From NCBI GenBank assembly GCA_034401135.1, contig JAWZSP010000003.1:620001-684000 (forward strand): a stretch of DNA of 64,000 nt. Reading direction: 5' to 3'. The notes beneath the pieces were generated by a model, which saw nothing but the letters and a program-made list of their open reading frames with translations, was not told the origin of the DNA and searched no databases. Position 1 is the stretch's first letter; each line of letters starts with the position of its first letter. The position numbers were made by a program, and so were the translations under genes. This DNA comes from Volutella citrinella (Eukaryota > Ascomycota > Sordariomycetes > Hypocreales > Nectriaceae). Below are positions 1 to 12,668 of this stretch, in pieces.

Positions 1-1800
1 GTGATAACGAGCCGAGCGTGTCAGCCTTTGCCTTGTCGGCCATGACGGCTTCCAGCCGGAGCTTTTCCATGGCCGCAAGCATGCCAAATGCCCGTAGGTA
101 ATTGAGATCATCGCACCCGGTAAAGATCCTTGTTGGCGTCAAGGTATATGCAAAGGCGCCAATGGACCACTTCTCCTTGCGGGGATCCCAGATGGGCACA
201 AACGCTACGCTGCGGGCCCCTGGGAACATCTGAAGTATCATGCGACCTTCCTTTTGTCGGTCCCAGTACGAGTACGTTGCATCAGGGGCTTCGAACTCCC
301 CAAGCGGTGGCGTTGAGCAGGACTCTACAATTGGTGCAGGCGAGAACTTGTTCACCCCTGCGGCAGTCGACGTACCATCCAGGTCATCCTCGAATTCGTC
401 CGTTCGCTTCAGCCCTCTGTTCGCATCAAAGTTGAAGACTTGCCCTTTAGGGTAGCGTCGGAGCAGCCGCCTGAGAAATCGCCGTGAAAGAGGCTTCGGA
501 GACGGCATGCCAGGCGAGTCCTCAACGAGATTCGAGTGCCCGAGAATTCGGCTACTTGGCCAGCCATTGTCCGTTGACAATAACTCGTCGTCATCGTCGT
601 CGTCGCTATCGCTATCGAAGCCGGAGGGCTTGGGGGTGGGTTTGGTGATGAAAGCCAAGCTGTCGCGGCGCTGCATCCTAGGTGGCGCACCACCAAACCC
701 TGACGGGGTCCCGTCCAGAAACACGCAGCCCTCGGTGTCGGCGGCCTCCTTGATGATTTTGGCCGCGCGGGAGAAGACCATCTCTGGGTCGCATCGCATC
801 TGTGCTGCCGCTGTGTCTTGCCCGTTGGCCCCTCTGGGGGTGCTCGGGGTGCCTGGGGCATTTGTTGCAGTGGTGTCCTTGGCGTCATTCATCTTATCCT
901 CAAATCTGAGGCCGTTTGTGGCCTGTGGCTTCGTCGTCGTGGTTGGTGGTGGCGCCGAGGTAGGCCCCCAGGCCGGGGCCATGGACCTGCCCTCGAGAAA
1001 GGATCCGATGCCTCGGGTCATCCTTTCATGGCGGCTCTGGACGCTCTTGAGTCTGTTGGCCTCGAGATGATTCATGATGATGCGAGAAATGTTTCGTAGT
1101 ACGGCCGAGTTCGTTTCGGGCCATGGTGTGGTGGCATCGTGCACGACACAGACAACGCCGATGTTGATGCCGCGCTTGGTCCGGATCGGGGCGGCAGCGT
1201 AGAACTTGTGGCCACTTCCGCTCTCGCAATTCTTCTTGCTGTTGAAGCGCGGATCCTCGGTTAGGTCATCTACGACGACTACGGGCAGCTCGGTGAGGTT
1301 TGTGTATTGGTCGAATGAAGCGGCGTCCTGGGTGCACAAGACATATTCGCACACACCCTCGGAGCGGAGCACAGAGGTGCCGCACAACCAAAGCGGATCG
1401 GTATTCCTTGCGGGCGCAAGACTGGGAACCAGGGGAATGGACGTGGTCGCTTCAGTGATGATGTACTGGTGGGTTTGGTCGAAGAGGGAGATCATGCCTC
1501 GCGAGGTGCCGGTCTGGCAAGCTGCGAGCTGGCACAGGGCTGTCAAGGTGTCATCGGCGCAAGCCTTCAAGCCGGCGGCCTCGGCATCAGAGATGTTGCC
1601 CAAGTCATTGCCGCGTGCGGAAGCTACCAAATAATTATCATACCTGCAAAGACGAGGGCACCTAGTCAGCAAATGTCGGCCATGGGATGGGCTCTGCCGG
1701 CAGAGATGAGGGAGCAGAAAAGGCAAACCCACTTGAACGTCTCTCGCTCGCGCGTCCACTCGGAGACGACGACCTTTTCGAATGTCGGCGGGGATGTCAT
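1..1800 (-). CDS. Hybrid sensor histidine kinase, GAF-type, N-terminal part (3' end outside window)
   Basis: Two exons are visible on the minus strand: 1800-1733 and 1643-1, with an 89-bp intron (donor GTGGGT, branch CTGAC, acceptor GCAG). The start is the ATG at 1800, giving a protein that begins MTSPPTFEKVVVSEW. Roughly residues 45-220 form a GAF-like sensor domain (ISLFDQTHQYIITEAT, then LWLCGTSVL and DDLTEDPRF). A low-complexity Pro/Thr/Asp-rich linker follows (a run of Asp residues near 580-610), then a second conserved block ending MADKAKADTLGSLS. That is the lead-in to the HisKA H-box; the window stops at the codon where the phosphorylated His is expected, so the dimerisation, ATPase and receiver domains must lie to the left. 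Fungal proteins of this architecture are cytosolic two-component sensors feeding a phosphorelay. The input signal is unknown. The family call is confident; the exact class is not assigned. Confidence 0.87.
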
Positions 1801-2204
1801 GGGACCCGATTGCCGTCTGGCAATTGAAATGGATAGACTGAAGATGCGTTTCGATCGGTCGGGTAGTGATTTTGATGGGGTGCGAACAGCGCCGCTCAGA
1901 GGGAGGGGCTCATTCAGGCCAGGACTTTGCTGTCGTCTTGGGCCTCTGCCAGGATTGTGGTGCTACGAATGCCACTATCGTGTCGGGAAGAGCAGAGCGA
2001 CAGACAGCCCTGACCATGGGCGTCTGTCCAAGGGCGGGTCGTCTCGTCTTGAGTCGGCCAGGACGCCGTCGTATTGTATCGCGTCGTATCGTGTCGTGGT
2101 ATCGGGGTGGACGGTGAGGGAGTGGCGACGTGCAGGCAAAGGCTATTGCAGCCCTTTTTGGGGTGAGCAGGAGCAAGTGAGGCGAGACGGGGCTGTCTGG
2201 TGCG

Positions 2205-2274
2205 TGGCTGCGCTGCGTTGTGCTGTGCTGCGCTGTGTACTGTGCTGTGCTATGCTGCGCTTGTGTGCTGTGCG
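2205..2274. repeat. TGCTG/TGTGC low-complexity repeat
   Basis: An imperfect tandem of TGCTG, TGTGC and GCGCT units, part of the leader region of the histidine kinase gene. No function is inferred. Confidence 0.6.
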
Positions 2275-3038
2275 AGCAGGACTGAGGCAGGAGGAACCTG
2301 AAGCATGGGCACGAGGCAGAAGCAGCGGCGACAAAATGGCGGGAAGAGGCATAGTGTGAGCAAAGGGCGCGGAGATGTCCGCCCAGAACAGCGGCATCGA
2401 CGCCACAAAGTCTAATTGGTGCTGGTCGGCCAGCGATCAACAGCATCTGGAAGCATTCTGGTTTCCTCTGGCTTCACACGGCCACAAATTGACTCAGCAC
2501 CGTGCCTGCTCCCCCGGTCGGTCGCCCAATCACCGAATGTATTACGAGATTTCGATGGGTTTTGAAGGCTGCTCACCGGAGGTCATTGCCTCTCACTCGC
2601 CGCCAAAACTGGGATGCCGACCAGAGCCCTAGCCAACTTGGACCCTAGCTGCCCTACCACTAAGGCACACGACCCACTGGGGAGGGGGGAGCTTGGACTT
2701 CGTTGCAGGTGCTTCTGCTTGCCCCCCCCCCCGCATGGGGAGTCGGGACATTTCACCGCTTTCGCACAGCTCCATCCCACCTCGGCCCGCGAGCATTCAA
2801 CGCTGCTGCGACCAAAATGGTGGTGCACCAGGGACACTTGCCTCTTTGCCAGTGCATCTAGAGTCGCGACGCAAATGAGAGCTAGACACAGGGCTTGCGT
2901 GGCTTGCGGTGAATGCAGCAGCAGGTGTATTTATTGCTGTTGTCTCCACCGCCGTGCTCCCATCGCCCGTCGCCAACACTTTGCTTCGACTTCGTTGCCT
3001 CAATTGACGAAGCAATAGTTCAACCCTTGTCGCCTTGG

Positions 3039-3076
3039 TTTTTTTTTCCCTTTCCTTTTTTCTTTTTTCTTCTCTC
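3039..3076. repeat. Poly-T/C tract
   Basis: A near-uninterrupted T/C run. Such tracts are common in fungal promoters, but here it is about 1.1 kb from either start codon, so no specific role is claimed. Confidence 0.5.
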
Positions 3077-4153
3077 GCCAAGGACAAAGCCGAGATGTTT
3101 TCCACAGGGTCAGTGGCCGCAGGGATCGCACAAATGTCAAGCACCAAGAGGCCATGCAATCCAAGGCTCCCATAAGTCCCAACATGCTGGACCGTAGTCA
3201 AATCAAGGTCGCATCACCATCAACATCCCTGTGCACATATCCATCTATTTTAGGAAATAAGCGGATCGAGCTTGCATCTCCATTCTCCAACGCTTGGCGA
3301 CAAGCATAGGCTCGACTAGACTGTGCGAAGCGAGACTGGCAGGACCACCACGGGACTCTGCAATCAAGACCGTCTCAATGAGAATGCAGAAGTCCATGAT
3401 TCATCGGACATGGGTCGTCTCCAGCAAGAGTGGCCGCCACCTCAGCGCCTGCATACGGCCTGAGACACACCCATCCCAGCATTTACTACAGGTAAGATCC
3501 CTAAAGCCGACAGCTCACAGCCTCAGTAGGTGCACGTCGTGCCATAGCGATTCCTCCAAGTACCCATTACAGATCGGCGACGACAAGACTGCAAGCATGC
3601 AGATCCCAATCAGTGTTCAATTCCATAAGTTTCCATACCAAAATTGGGGGAGCGATGCATAACACTCCGACGCACAGCTCATATCGCAATGTGTCAGCTT
3701 CCGGCCTTGCGCAGCGCCCACGACCGGCAAACATCAAATCTATCCCACTTTTGCCTCTTTGGGCGCTTTCTCAGCTTCATGGTCGGCCGCCACCTAGCGC
3801 GTCCAAAGAGGCTAGCGTCATCCCACTCGGCTTCCTTCGCTAGCCGGACCAGGGACGAACCTCACAGTAACCACGCGTTTTATGTGTCTCCGGCCCCACT
3901 CATCCATCCCACTCGCCTGCCGACCGGGCAATCCCACTCTGCAAAAGTCATGCCTAAGATGTCGTCCACGCCTTTGATGGATTGATTAAATATCACTACC
4001 AGGCCATTTGTTTAGAGGCACTTCTTTCTGCTATTCAACAATACATTAAATATCACCCAGCTTGTACCATTTTGCCAAGACGACATCTGAACCAAAACGA
4101 CAACCAAGTTCCCAGTTCCAAGTTCCAACATACTCTATAGACAATCAGACATC

Positions 4154-5914
4154 ATGGACCTACTAGACGTTCTTTCCTATCTCCTCGAAGAGACCACAGA
4201 CCAGAGTTGCCGTCACCACAGTCGACACATTCTTCAGAGAGTTGAGCAGATGGGAGCCTCGGAGCAGTTCCGGCTGTTGCATGAACTGCTATGCGTCCGG
4301 AGCCCAGAGTCATCCCTGCCAGATAATGTCCTGCAAGGCATCGAGAGCTTTCTTCACAACCAGCGGTCTCACCGACTACTGACAGCCGCCGACTCGATAC
4401 CAGCTTTGGCCACTTATCCCCGCCAAGCAGGCGAGGGCAGGATATCTCTGTGGAAGGGCGACATCACCACCCTGTCAAACATCACCGCCATAGTCAACGC
4501 CGCCAACGGCCAGGGACTCGGCTGCTTCCAGCCGTCACACAAGTGCATCGATAACATCATCCACGCATGGGCGGGCCCAGGTCTCCGCGCCGAGTGCGCC
4601 GAAGTCATGTCGGAGAGAGGTGGCCCGATCCACCCAGGAGGGACCATCGTCACCAAGGGTTACTGCTTGCCGGCCTCGTACGTCGCGCACACCGTCGGAC
4701 CACAGCTCCGTCCCGGCTCCAAGCCCACCAAAGAAAAGTCTGAACAGCTCTCGCGTTGTTACGAGTCTGTCCTAGAGAGTGTGGAGCTCCTACCCCCCGG
4801 CTCGGATGGCAGGAAGAGCGTCGCCATCTGTGGCATCTCGACTGGCTTGTTCTCGTTCCCGGCCAAGGAAGCGGCCTCAATAGCCCTGAAGACGACGGCT
4901 CAGTGGCTCCAGGACCACCGGGAGACCACCATCACAGACATCATCTTTAACGTCTTCACCGAGGAGGATCTGCAAATCTACCAGGAACTCCTCTCCTCAC
5001 CACCACCCCCGCTACAATATCGAAACTTGCCAGGTTCTACACCGACGGTAGAATGCGGGTCATTGGAGACAGCGCGTGAGTGGTTGGCTTCAGCCGACGC
5101 AGTCATCGTCAGCGCAGGAGCTGGGCTCTCTGCTGCCGCAGGGTTGGACTTCACCTCGAAGCAACTGTTTGCAAAGTACCATCCGGCTAGTTTGCGCTTC
5201 GGCCTGCAGACGCTCTATGACACGTTTGGCTGCCAGTGGCCAACAGAGGAGGACCGCTGGGGCTTCACCTTGTCGCACATTGATATGATCAAGTCTTGGC
5301 CCGAGTCTCCCATGTACAACAAGCTCATCTCATGGCTGGAGACATTTGGCTCCAACGCTCACGTGCGAACTTCGAATGGCGATGGATTATTTGCCAAGCA
5401 CGGATGGTCGCCCCAGAAGCTATCTACCCCTCAGGGCTCGCTGGGGTTGTTCCAGTGTCTTGACCAGTGCAGGCCGGAGGCAACTGCTCCATCTTATCCC
5501 ATAGTGGACGAAGGGGTTCCCTTCATCGACCACGTCTCTGGGAAACTTCTAGACCTGTCAAAGGTCCCCATCTGCCAGTACTGCGGCGGAGAGATGGACC
5601 TCTGTGTGCGGATGGATCACAGATTCAACGAGCTACCCTTCAGGCAGGGCGAGGCTCAGTGGGCTAGGTTTCGGAAGCGTATCCAGGCCGAGGGCAAGAA
5701 GGTAGTCATCCTCGAGCTTGGGGTCGGACGATCAACACCGGGAGTGCTAAAGTGGCCCAACGATAGCATGGCTAAGCGAGGCGGAGGCTCGGTCAAGCTG
5801 GTCCGGGTGGGCATGGGATTCGACAGTGCGGTCTCGAGCGAGCTGGAGGCCCTGGGATATGCAACGAGCATCGACGGCGACCTAGGCCAGGCGGTGGACG
5901 CACTGTTGCCGTAG
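4154..5914 (+). CDS. Macrodomain-sirtuin fusion (SirTM-type protein ADP-ribosyltransferase with attached macrodomain)
   Basis: Single exon, 586 aa, ATG at 4154. An N-terminal helical region (about 1-85) precedes a macrodomain (about 95-280) with VNAANGQGLGC at 114-124 and a C124-H129-C131 cluster, the signature of zinc-containing macrodomains. A Rossmann-fold sirtuin domain follows (about 302-586): SAGAGLS at 320-326, TSNGDG at 406-411 and two Cys pairs, C435/C439 and C474/C477. At the position of the catalytic His of ordinary sirtuins (HG) the protein has Gln427-Gly428 in a TPQG motif. That change is the hallmark of class M sirtuins (SirTM), described as protein ADP-ribosyltransferases in bacteria and as macrodomain fusions in fungi. 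The inferred role is reversible ADP-ribosylation, with the sirtuin half as writer and the macrodomain half as eraser; the target protein is unknown. In bacteria the partners are lipoylated GcvH-L carriers, but no such gene is next to this one. Family assignment is strong; activity is inferred. Confidence 0.93.
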   Translation: MDLLDVLSYLLEETTDQSCRHHSRHILQRVEQMGASEQFRLLHELLCVRSPESSLPDNVLQGIESFLHNQRSHRLLTAADSIPALATYPRQAGEGRISLWKGDITTLSNITAIVNAANGQGLGCFQPSHKCIDNIIHAWAGPGLRAECAEVMSERGGPIHPGGTIVTKGYCLPASYVAHTVGPQLRPGSKPTKEKSEQLSRCYESVLESVELLPPGSDGRKSVAICGISTGLFSFPAKEAASIALKTTAQWLQDHRETTITDIIFNVFTEEDLQIYQELLSSPPPPLQYRNLPGSTPTVECGSLETAREWLASADAVIVSAGAGLSAAAGLDFTSKQLFAKYHPASLRFGLQTLYDTFGCQWPTEEDRWGFTLSHIDMIKSWPESPMYNKLISWLETFGSNAHVRTSNGDGLFAKHGWSPQKLSTPQGSLGLFQCLDQCRPEATAPSYPIVDEGVPFIDHVSGKLLDLSKVPICQYCGGEMDLCVRMDHRFNELPFRQGEAQWARFRKRIQAEGKKVVILELGVGRSTPGVLKWPNDSMAKRGGGSVKLVRVGMGFDSAVSSELEALGYATSIDGDLGQAVDALLP

Positions 5915-6829
5915 GCTAGATAGACTAGAACCGAGGATCCAGGCCATCGGAGACTGCCCCGACCCCGAAGAGAGCGACCTAGATGAATCTTATGAAATCA
6001 ACCACCAGTGCGTCCCGGTCCCCTCGCAAGTGAATGAAGCAGTGTGATGACTAACAAGGTTGCGGAGGGCGTAGTTTTTCCCAACATTCATTGCCTTTAA
6101 CGGACTCGTACATTCCTGTCCCGGAACCTACATGCTGTAACAGGTGAATGAGCAGCGACGCGAGGGGCCGGGGCCGCGAGATAGGGTTGATAGGGTTGCC
6201 ACTAGCAGAGATTGGTCCCGGCAGATACAGTATTCGCTTGAGCCGGCCCGGCATCCTGTGGTCCGTGCCCTGGTCCCGTGGATATGTCCCAAGGTGCAGC
6301 AGGTCCGAAGTCCCTGGGCCCGAAGCCCCGTGTCGAGAGTTTCGAAATATCCGGATCCAACGCTCCCGGCCAAAGTCTAAGGGAAGGGGGGTCCGTGACT
6401 ATCGAGAATGGCCTGGCCCATTCCTCGGAAGCAGGACATCACGCGTATTAGCAGGCAACTCTGATTTTGTTCGAGGATGTGCCTTCATTCCTATCTTGCA
6501 ACTCTATCGTCGCCTCGCACATCATTGCCACATGGCTTCTCGGCTCCCACCGTCCCACAGGCCCACCAGAAGAGCCAAATTCATAGCTTTGGAGCCGGCG
6601 CCTTCCCTATGCAATCGTGATGGATGCACGTAGCAAACCAGATCAAGTTCATTAAAATGGAGCAGACAATGTGATGGACCAACACCCGCTAGACCAAAAA
6701 AAGAGAAATGAAAAGGGAGAAAGAAAAAAAGAGAGAAAGAGAAAACCGTTCCACTGTACGCCATCCCTATGCCCGTCTCCAGGAGGTTGTCGCATCAAAA
6801 AACCCCGATCCTGTTTGCACTTTGCACGT
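5915..6829. other. Convergent intergenic region, no gene seen
   Basis: The 3' flanks of the macrodomain-sirtuin and subtilase genes. Only short conflicting frames are present. A purine-rich stretch near 6700-6745 is the sole compositional feature. Confidence 0.6.
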
Positions 6830-8418
<1,589 letters not shown>

Positions 8419-11400
8419 CTTGGATATGTCTTGATGTCTGTGTGTTGTTTGCGGAATGGAGGGGATGTGCTTGGACTATTGCAGACGAGCCCTGGAGGAC
8501 TGAGAGACGAGTGTTGGAGGAGTGGAACTGAAGTTCTGTCGCAGTGGGGGATCACAATCCGAGGGGTCGATAAAACGACTTTATAGAGATTTTGTGGCCG
8601 GTGGGAGTCGTCGACTGACTGGCGGATATAGTAGGCTTGGTGTTGGAGACGGGGACACGTTCAAGTGGACCCGCGTTTGAGACCTTTTGACGCTGCCAGG
8701 GCTCAGAGAGTGTGCTGCTGCAGGCTACAGTGATGAGAATGGGGTATCTCGTTTCGGCAGCTGAGTCGCGTAGTGTTTTTATACATGGTTTCGATGGCTT
8801 GCGCGTTGCCTTTCAGCTTGGCAAAAGTGTAGACCAGTCTGGAATAGTCTCCCTCCACGCAAAGGAGACCGGCCCACTGTCAAACTTCACGGCGGGTATT
8901 CTCCCTGTCCCAAAGCAGTCGTAGCTGGCATTTACGGTTTTTTGCTTCTGGCTGTTGCACTGACGGCCACGCCGCAAAAGATTCCAGCGTCTCTCTGTTG
9001 GGGCCCCCCCCCCGGTCGGACATTGCCCTGCTCCGCGGAGGGGGGGCGTCCCAGCTGTCTGTCTGTCCCGAGTGACGAGAGTCCCTCATCGTCTGCCCCG
9101 GGCTCTCTTGCTGCATCGAGCGGGCCGCCATTCCACTGTCTCGGTGCCAGAGCCCCGTCCGTCTAGCGCCCCCGGCTTGCCTGCCCTGTCCTGTTGGCAC
9201 TGGTATTCAGGGCCCAAACGGCAAACTGAATTGGGTCCAGTCGCAGTCTGGTCTTTGTTTTCTGTTCTAGCTTTTCAGAGACTGAGTACACGGCAAGGGC
9301 GGGCCCGGAAATCGTGGGCGGCCGAGCACGACCACCATTGCGTTGACGATGATGCATCCATCCATCTATTCCATCACCAACAGCATCGCTCATCCATCCA
9401 CATAGACGCCACCTCCGGGTAGATGACAAAACATCAACGGCCTCCGCGGACAATGGAATATTGCCTCTCGGAGCAACCTCGGTATGCCCTCTTCCGCTTG
9501 TCGTCATCTCCGGCTCTGAGTATGATGCTTTGTTTGGTGACCCCACGATGAGCAGGAGTCGGTTTCGACCAGCCGTCTCTATAGATTTAGCATATCGAGA
9601 CGGTTTATGCGGAGGCATTGCATGGCTCCCAGGCTCTTGGGTGCATCCGTCGCCTGGCGGGCAATGTTTAGACGGCCGAATGCGGCCGATGTGGACCACA
9701 ACCACGCAAATGTCTCAGTGAAGAGGACCCTTTGCGCCGTGGCGTAGCTGACGGTGTCGGCCATTGATTCCCGCGGGCGTTACTGTCTCCTCCTGGTTGC
9801 ATTGAGCGCCTTGCTAAGCATACGGACGCTGGCAAGTCAGCAGATTGCGCATGAAACTTCAGCCCCCGACGACATTGATGCATCTCCAAGACAATGGGGA
9901 GGCCCGGCGCGCCCATGCAGATCATAGAACTCTTCCAGAATGACCCCGTGCCGACCCAAAGCCACGCATCCCAGTCCCCTGGTTGAGGAATGTTGTCGAC
10001 ACTAGAGACCAGAGAGCGACCCGAGACAGGAAAACGTCGCTTCCAAGCAAGTCTATCTTGTCTATGCATCCTTGGCACCCCCAAAGTTTGACCCTCGGGT
10101 CGGAACCTCCATTCTGCAACAGACGCTGCTGATCTCCCGGGCTCGCGGCCGAGGCAGCCTTGGCAAGTTGCTGGCCCTTATTCCCCCTGTCCCCGACTCC
10201 CCCGTGCCTCCACATGCAACCGCGCACCCTCGGATTTAACTTGTTAAGCTTCACTAGCGCCACCTGTCAAAAGCTGCGGACGGACGCGGGCGCCGGGGAA
10301 GGCGCCGCTTTCTCCGCCAAGTGGCCTACTGCTTTTAGGTAGCCCGGCTCCGATCAATAGCCATGGATTGGATTCCGCAATATCGGGCGCCTAGTGATAA
10401 GTCTGACAGTCTTGGTGTCGAGGCCCACTTGGACTTCCGCGCGGCATGCATCTACAATCAATATCATGGCCACGAAACTGAGATTGCCGCACTGCCGGCG
10501 GGATGGAGCGTGCAAGGTCAGCAGATCGACAGTTTGGGGCCATCATGCCTACGCAAGGTTTCTCGTTGCCCGTTGCCGAGGTCAGTGCCTGAGTTCCGGG
10601 GGGACTGTAGACGGAGTGAAACGTCCAAGTGACCCAATACATTGGTCGTGGACGTTGTACAGCATCTGCTAGGGCCGATCCCACGCGACTTTGTCTCGGC
10701 CTTCCTCCCCAGCAAGTTGCAACCTTCTCCCTCGGAAGAGGCACTTGCCTTCCCGCTAGATTCCCCCGGCCGAGGGCCAAGCTGCGGCCTGGAGCTGTCA
10801 CCCTGGTCTAGGGCCTTGGAGGTCAAGGTTCTGGGCTCAAGCTCATCTTCAATATTGTGTCTGGTAGTAGGCATTTGATTATCTCTGGGAAGCAAGGATT
10901 GGTTACATCTTATCAGCCTCCGTCGTCGATTCATCCTTGCTCCAAGTATCGTCTACTTGACCATGTCCATTATTCTCCGATACCGACACACACCAGATGC
11001 AGAACTTGCCTTCCCTATGCTGACCCCCTTACAGCCTTGCACCACGTGCCGAGGGCAAGACAATATGGCACCGAACCCGAGCAATGGTCTGACTCGCCCG
11101 CAGCACCATTTTGGATAGGATCACCATCAGTCTCGTTTTTCTTCTCTGTTGTTGATTTTGGAGTCTTGGCAACCTCAGTCCATTTCACAACTCTATCAAC
11201 AACAGGCTTCAATCGTCATCTGCTTTAGCTTGGCTCAATACAGTTGCCACCGCACCATTCCCCTTCAAGCAAGTGCTCCGAGCACTGGAATGCACACATC
11301 GAAACATCCGAGTTCTGGAATCCTTCTGACTCTGTTGGCGGCTTGTCCGTCTTGCCACTCACTCATGGTGCCTCATTCTTGGGATTCCTTGTCCCATTGT

Positions 11401-11590
11401 GCGCATATCGTCGTCATCGTCTGCAAGGCGCTCAACTGCATCGGATAGGTGCAACCTAGCCATGCGTCGAGTTGCACATTCGAGGACTTCAAAGATGCTG
11501 AGATATCTATATTGAAGCGATTATGCATCGTCATCTTCATTCCATTTCATTCATTCATCTATTCTGCAGGTCAATCGGCACCCCAATGAC
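8419..11590. other. Intergenic region, no gene seen
   Basis: About 3.2 kb between the subtilase start and the 3' end of the ELO-like gene. Frames of up to 180 codons exist but begin at non-ATG codons and show no recognisable motif. Apart from the subtilase promoter, nothing is supported. Confidence 0.55.
8580..8585 (-). promoter_or_regulatory. TATA box of the subtilase gene
   Basis: CTATAAAG on the minus strand, about 160 nt upstream of the ATG at 8418. Spacing and sequence fit a core promoter with a leader of roughly 120 nt; the transcription start is not visible from sequence. Confidence 0.45.
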
Positions 11591-12262
11591 CTACTCTTTC
11601 TTATCAGCTGTCCCCTCTGACCTTTGCCTCTGCCTCAACTCAACATCTCGGATCCAGAGCACCATATATGTCGATAGCAGGGCGAGACCAAAACCGTATG
11701 GCAACCCCTGTTGAACCTCTCCCCCCCTTGCCTGCCAGAGCATGAAGCATTCCCCAATGATTCCCGCAACCAGCTGCACACCGCCCGTCACCAAAATGAC
11801 ACTCCTCAGGAAGCCCGCTCCGCCAAAGTACGCATACATCAGCCCGTGGTGGAACGCATTGAGGCTCGCAAACAGCTGCCACCCATGCGGATACTGCAGC
11901 ACCCTCACGTAGGCAAAGTACGGCGTCGTGAGGTGGTGGAAGCCAAAGTGCAGGTCGATGATGCCCCCACTCGCACGAACACCCAGAACGTCAACGTACT
12001 CATAGTATTTGGAGGCGTGGTAGAGACGGCGGGCCAGTGTGTCGTGACTCGGCGAGAGGATGAGGTAGAGCAGCGCAAAGGAAACAAGTGAGTAGATGCA
12101 GCTGTTGACCCGGGTGAATTTCCGCATTTGTTGAACGGGGCCGCGAGAGGCAACATGACGGTCTATGGCTGCCCACACCGTCACGAACACGGCGCTCTGG
12201 AGTACCATGAAGCCCAGACTGGGGACCTCGACTTGTCCTTGGCCTCCTGTGGTTTGATGCAT
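11591..12262 (-). CDS. ELO/GNS1-SUR4-like fatty acid elongase family membrane protein (short form)
   Basis: Single coding exon, 223 aa, ATG at 12262; an in-frame TGA lies 9 nt upstream and fixes the start. Several hydrophobic segments alternate with ELO motifs: a histidine box LHFGFHHLTTP, then NAFHHGLMYAYFGG, which matches the NSxxHxxMYxYY block. ELO proteins are ER membrane condensing enzymes (3-ketoacyl-CoA synthases) for very-long-chain fatty acids. This one is shorter than the usual 270-350 residues, apparently lacking the first membrane spans, and its box reads HxxxHH rather than HxxHH. Both points make catalytic activity uncertain. An 85-bp intron in the 5' leader (12356-12272, GTGAGT donor, CTGAC branch, ACAG acceptor) is likely. 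The family call is reasonable, the function tentative. Confidence 0.78.
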   Translation of the reverse strand: MHQTTGGQGQVEVPSLGFMVLQSAVFVTVWAAIDRHVASRGPVQQMRKFTRVNSCIYSLVSFALLYLILSPSHDTLARRLYHASKYYEYVDVLGVRASGGIIDLHFGFHHLTTPYFAYVRVLQYPHGWQLFASLNAFHHGLMYAYFGGAGFLRSVILVTGGVQLVAGIIGECFMLWQARGGEVQQGLPYGFGLALLSTYMVLWIRDVELRQRQRSEGTADKKE

Positions 12263-12668
12263 GCCGTTTCACTGTATATTGAGTTGCAATCAGTCAGTTT
12301 GGGATGTGTTTTTGATATTGCACTCGCGGTTGTTGGATGAAGTCCGGATGACTCACAGACAGCGATGCTACATGGATTAAGAGTCACTGCACCTTGATTT
12401 GCACCACCATGCATTATGTAAGCCATCTCATGTGATTCAACTTCATGAGCTGACGAATATCAGATATCTCTTCAGCGATAGGATCACGATAAACAGCTTT
12501 CTTTAAGGTGATGAGGTTAGTATCTTTCGAATTGTCTATTCTACATACATGTCTAGACACCGCCAACGTGTATTCACCACCAATAGACTCCCCAACGCTG
12601 TTGAAACGAACAAAACAACCAAACGGCGTACATTATATCCTCTCCTTACCATCCAAATAGCCAAACAA
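12263..12668. other. Leader of ELO-like gene and 3' flank of the PAN-repeat gene
   Basis: Contains the probable 5'-leader intron of the ELO-like gene (12356-12272). No further gene is seen. Confidence 0.5.

Larger units (their letters stand above)
1801..4153. other. Intergenic region, no gene seen
   Basis: This 2.35-kb divergent promoter region separates the histidine kinase from the macrodomain-sirtuin gene. Open frames here are short, mutually overlapping and lack ATG starts with supporting motifs. It holds low-complexity patches: a TGCTG-type repeat near 2205-2274 and a pyrimidine tract near 3039-3076. Confidence 0.6.

Noticed and set aside
2605..2680. tRNA-like string on the minus strand (GTGCCTTAGTGGTAGGGC)
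   Set aside because: The A-box is a poor match, no good B-box (GGTTCGAnTCC) is at the right distance, and no seven-bp acceptor stem can be paired.
9163..9705. A 180-codon minus-strand frame in the 8.4-11.6 kb gap
   Set aside because: It has no ATG start and no recognisable motif, and is overlapped by equally long unrelated frames.
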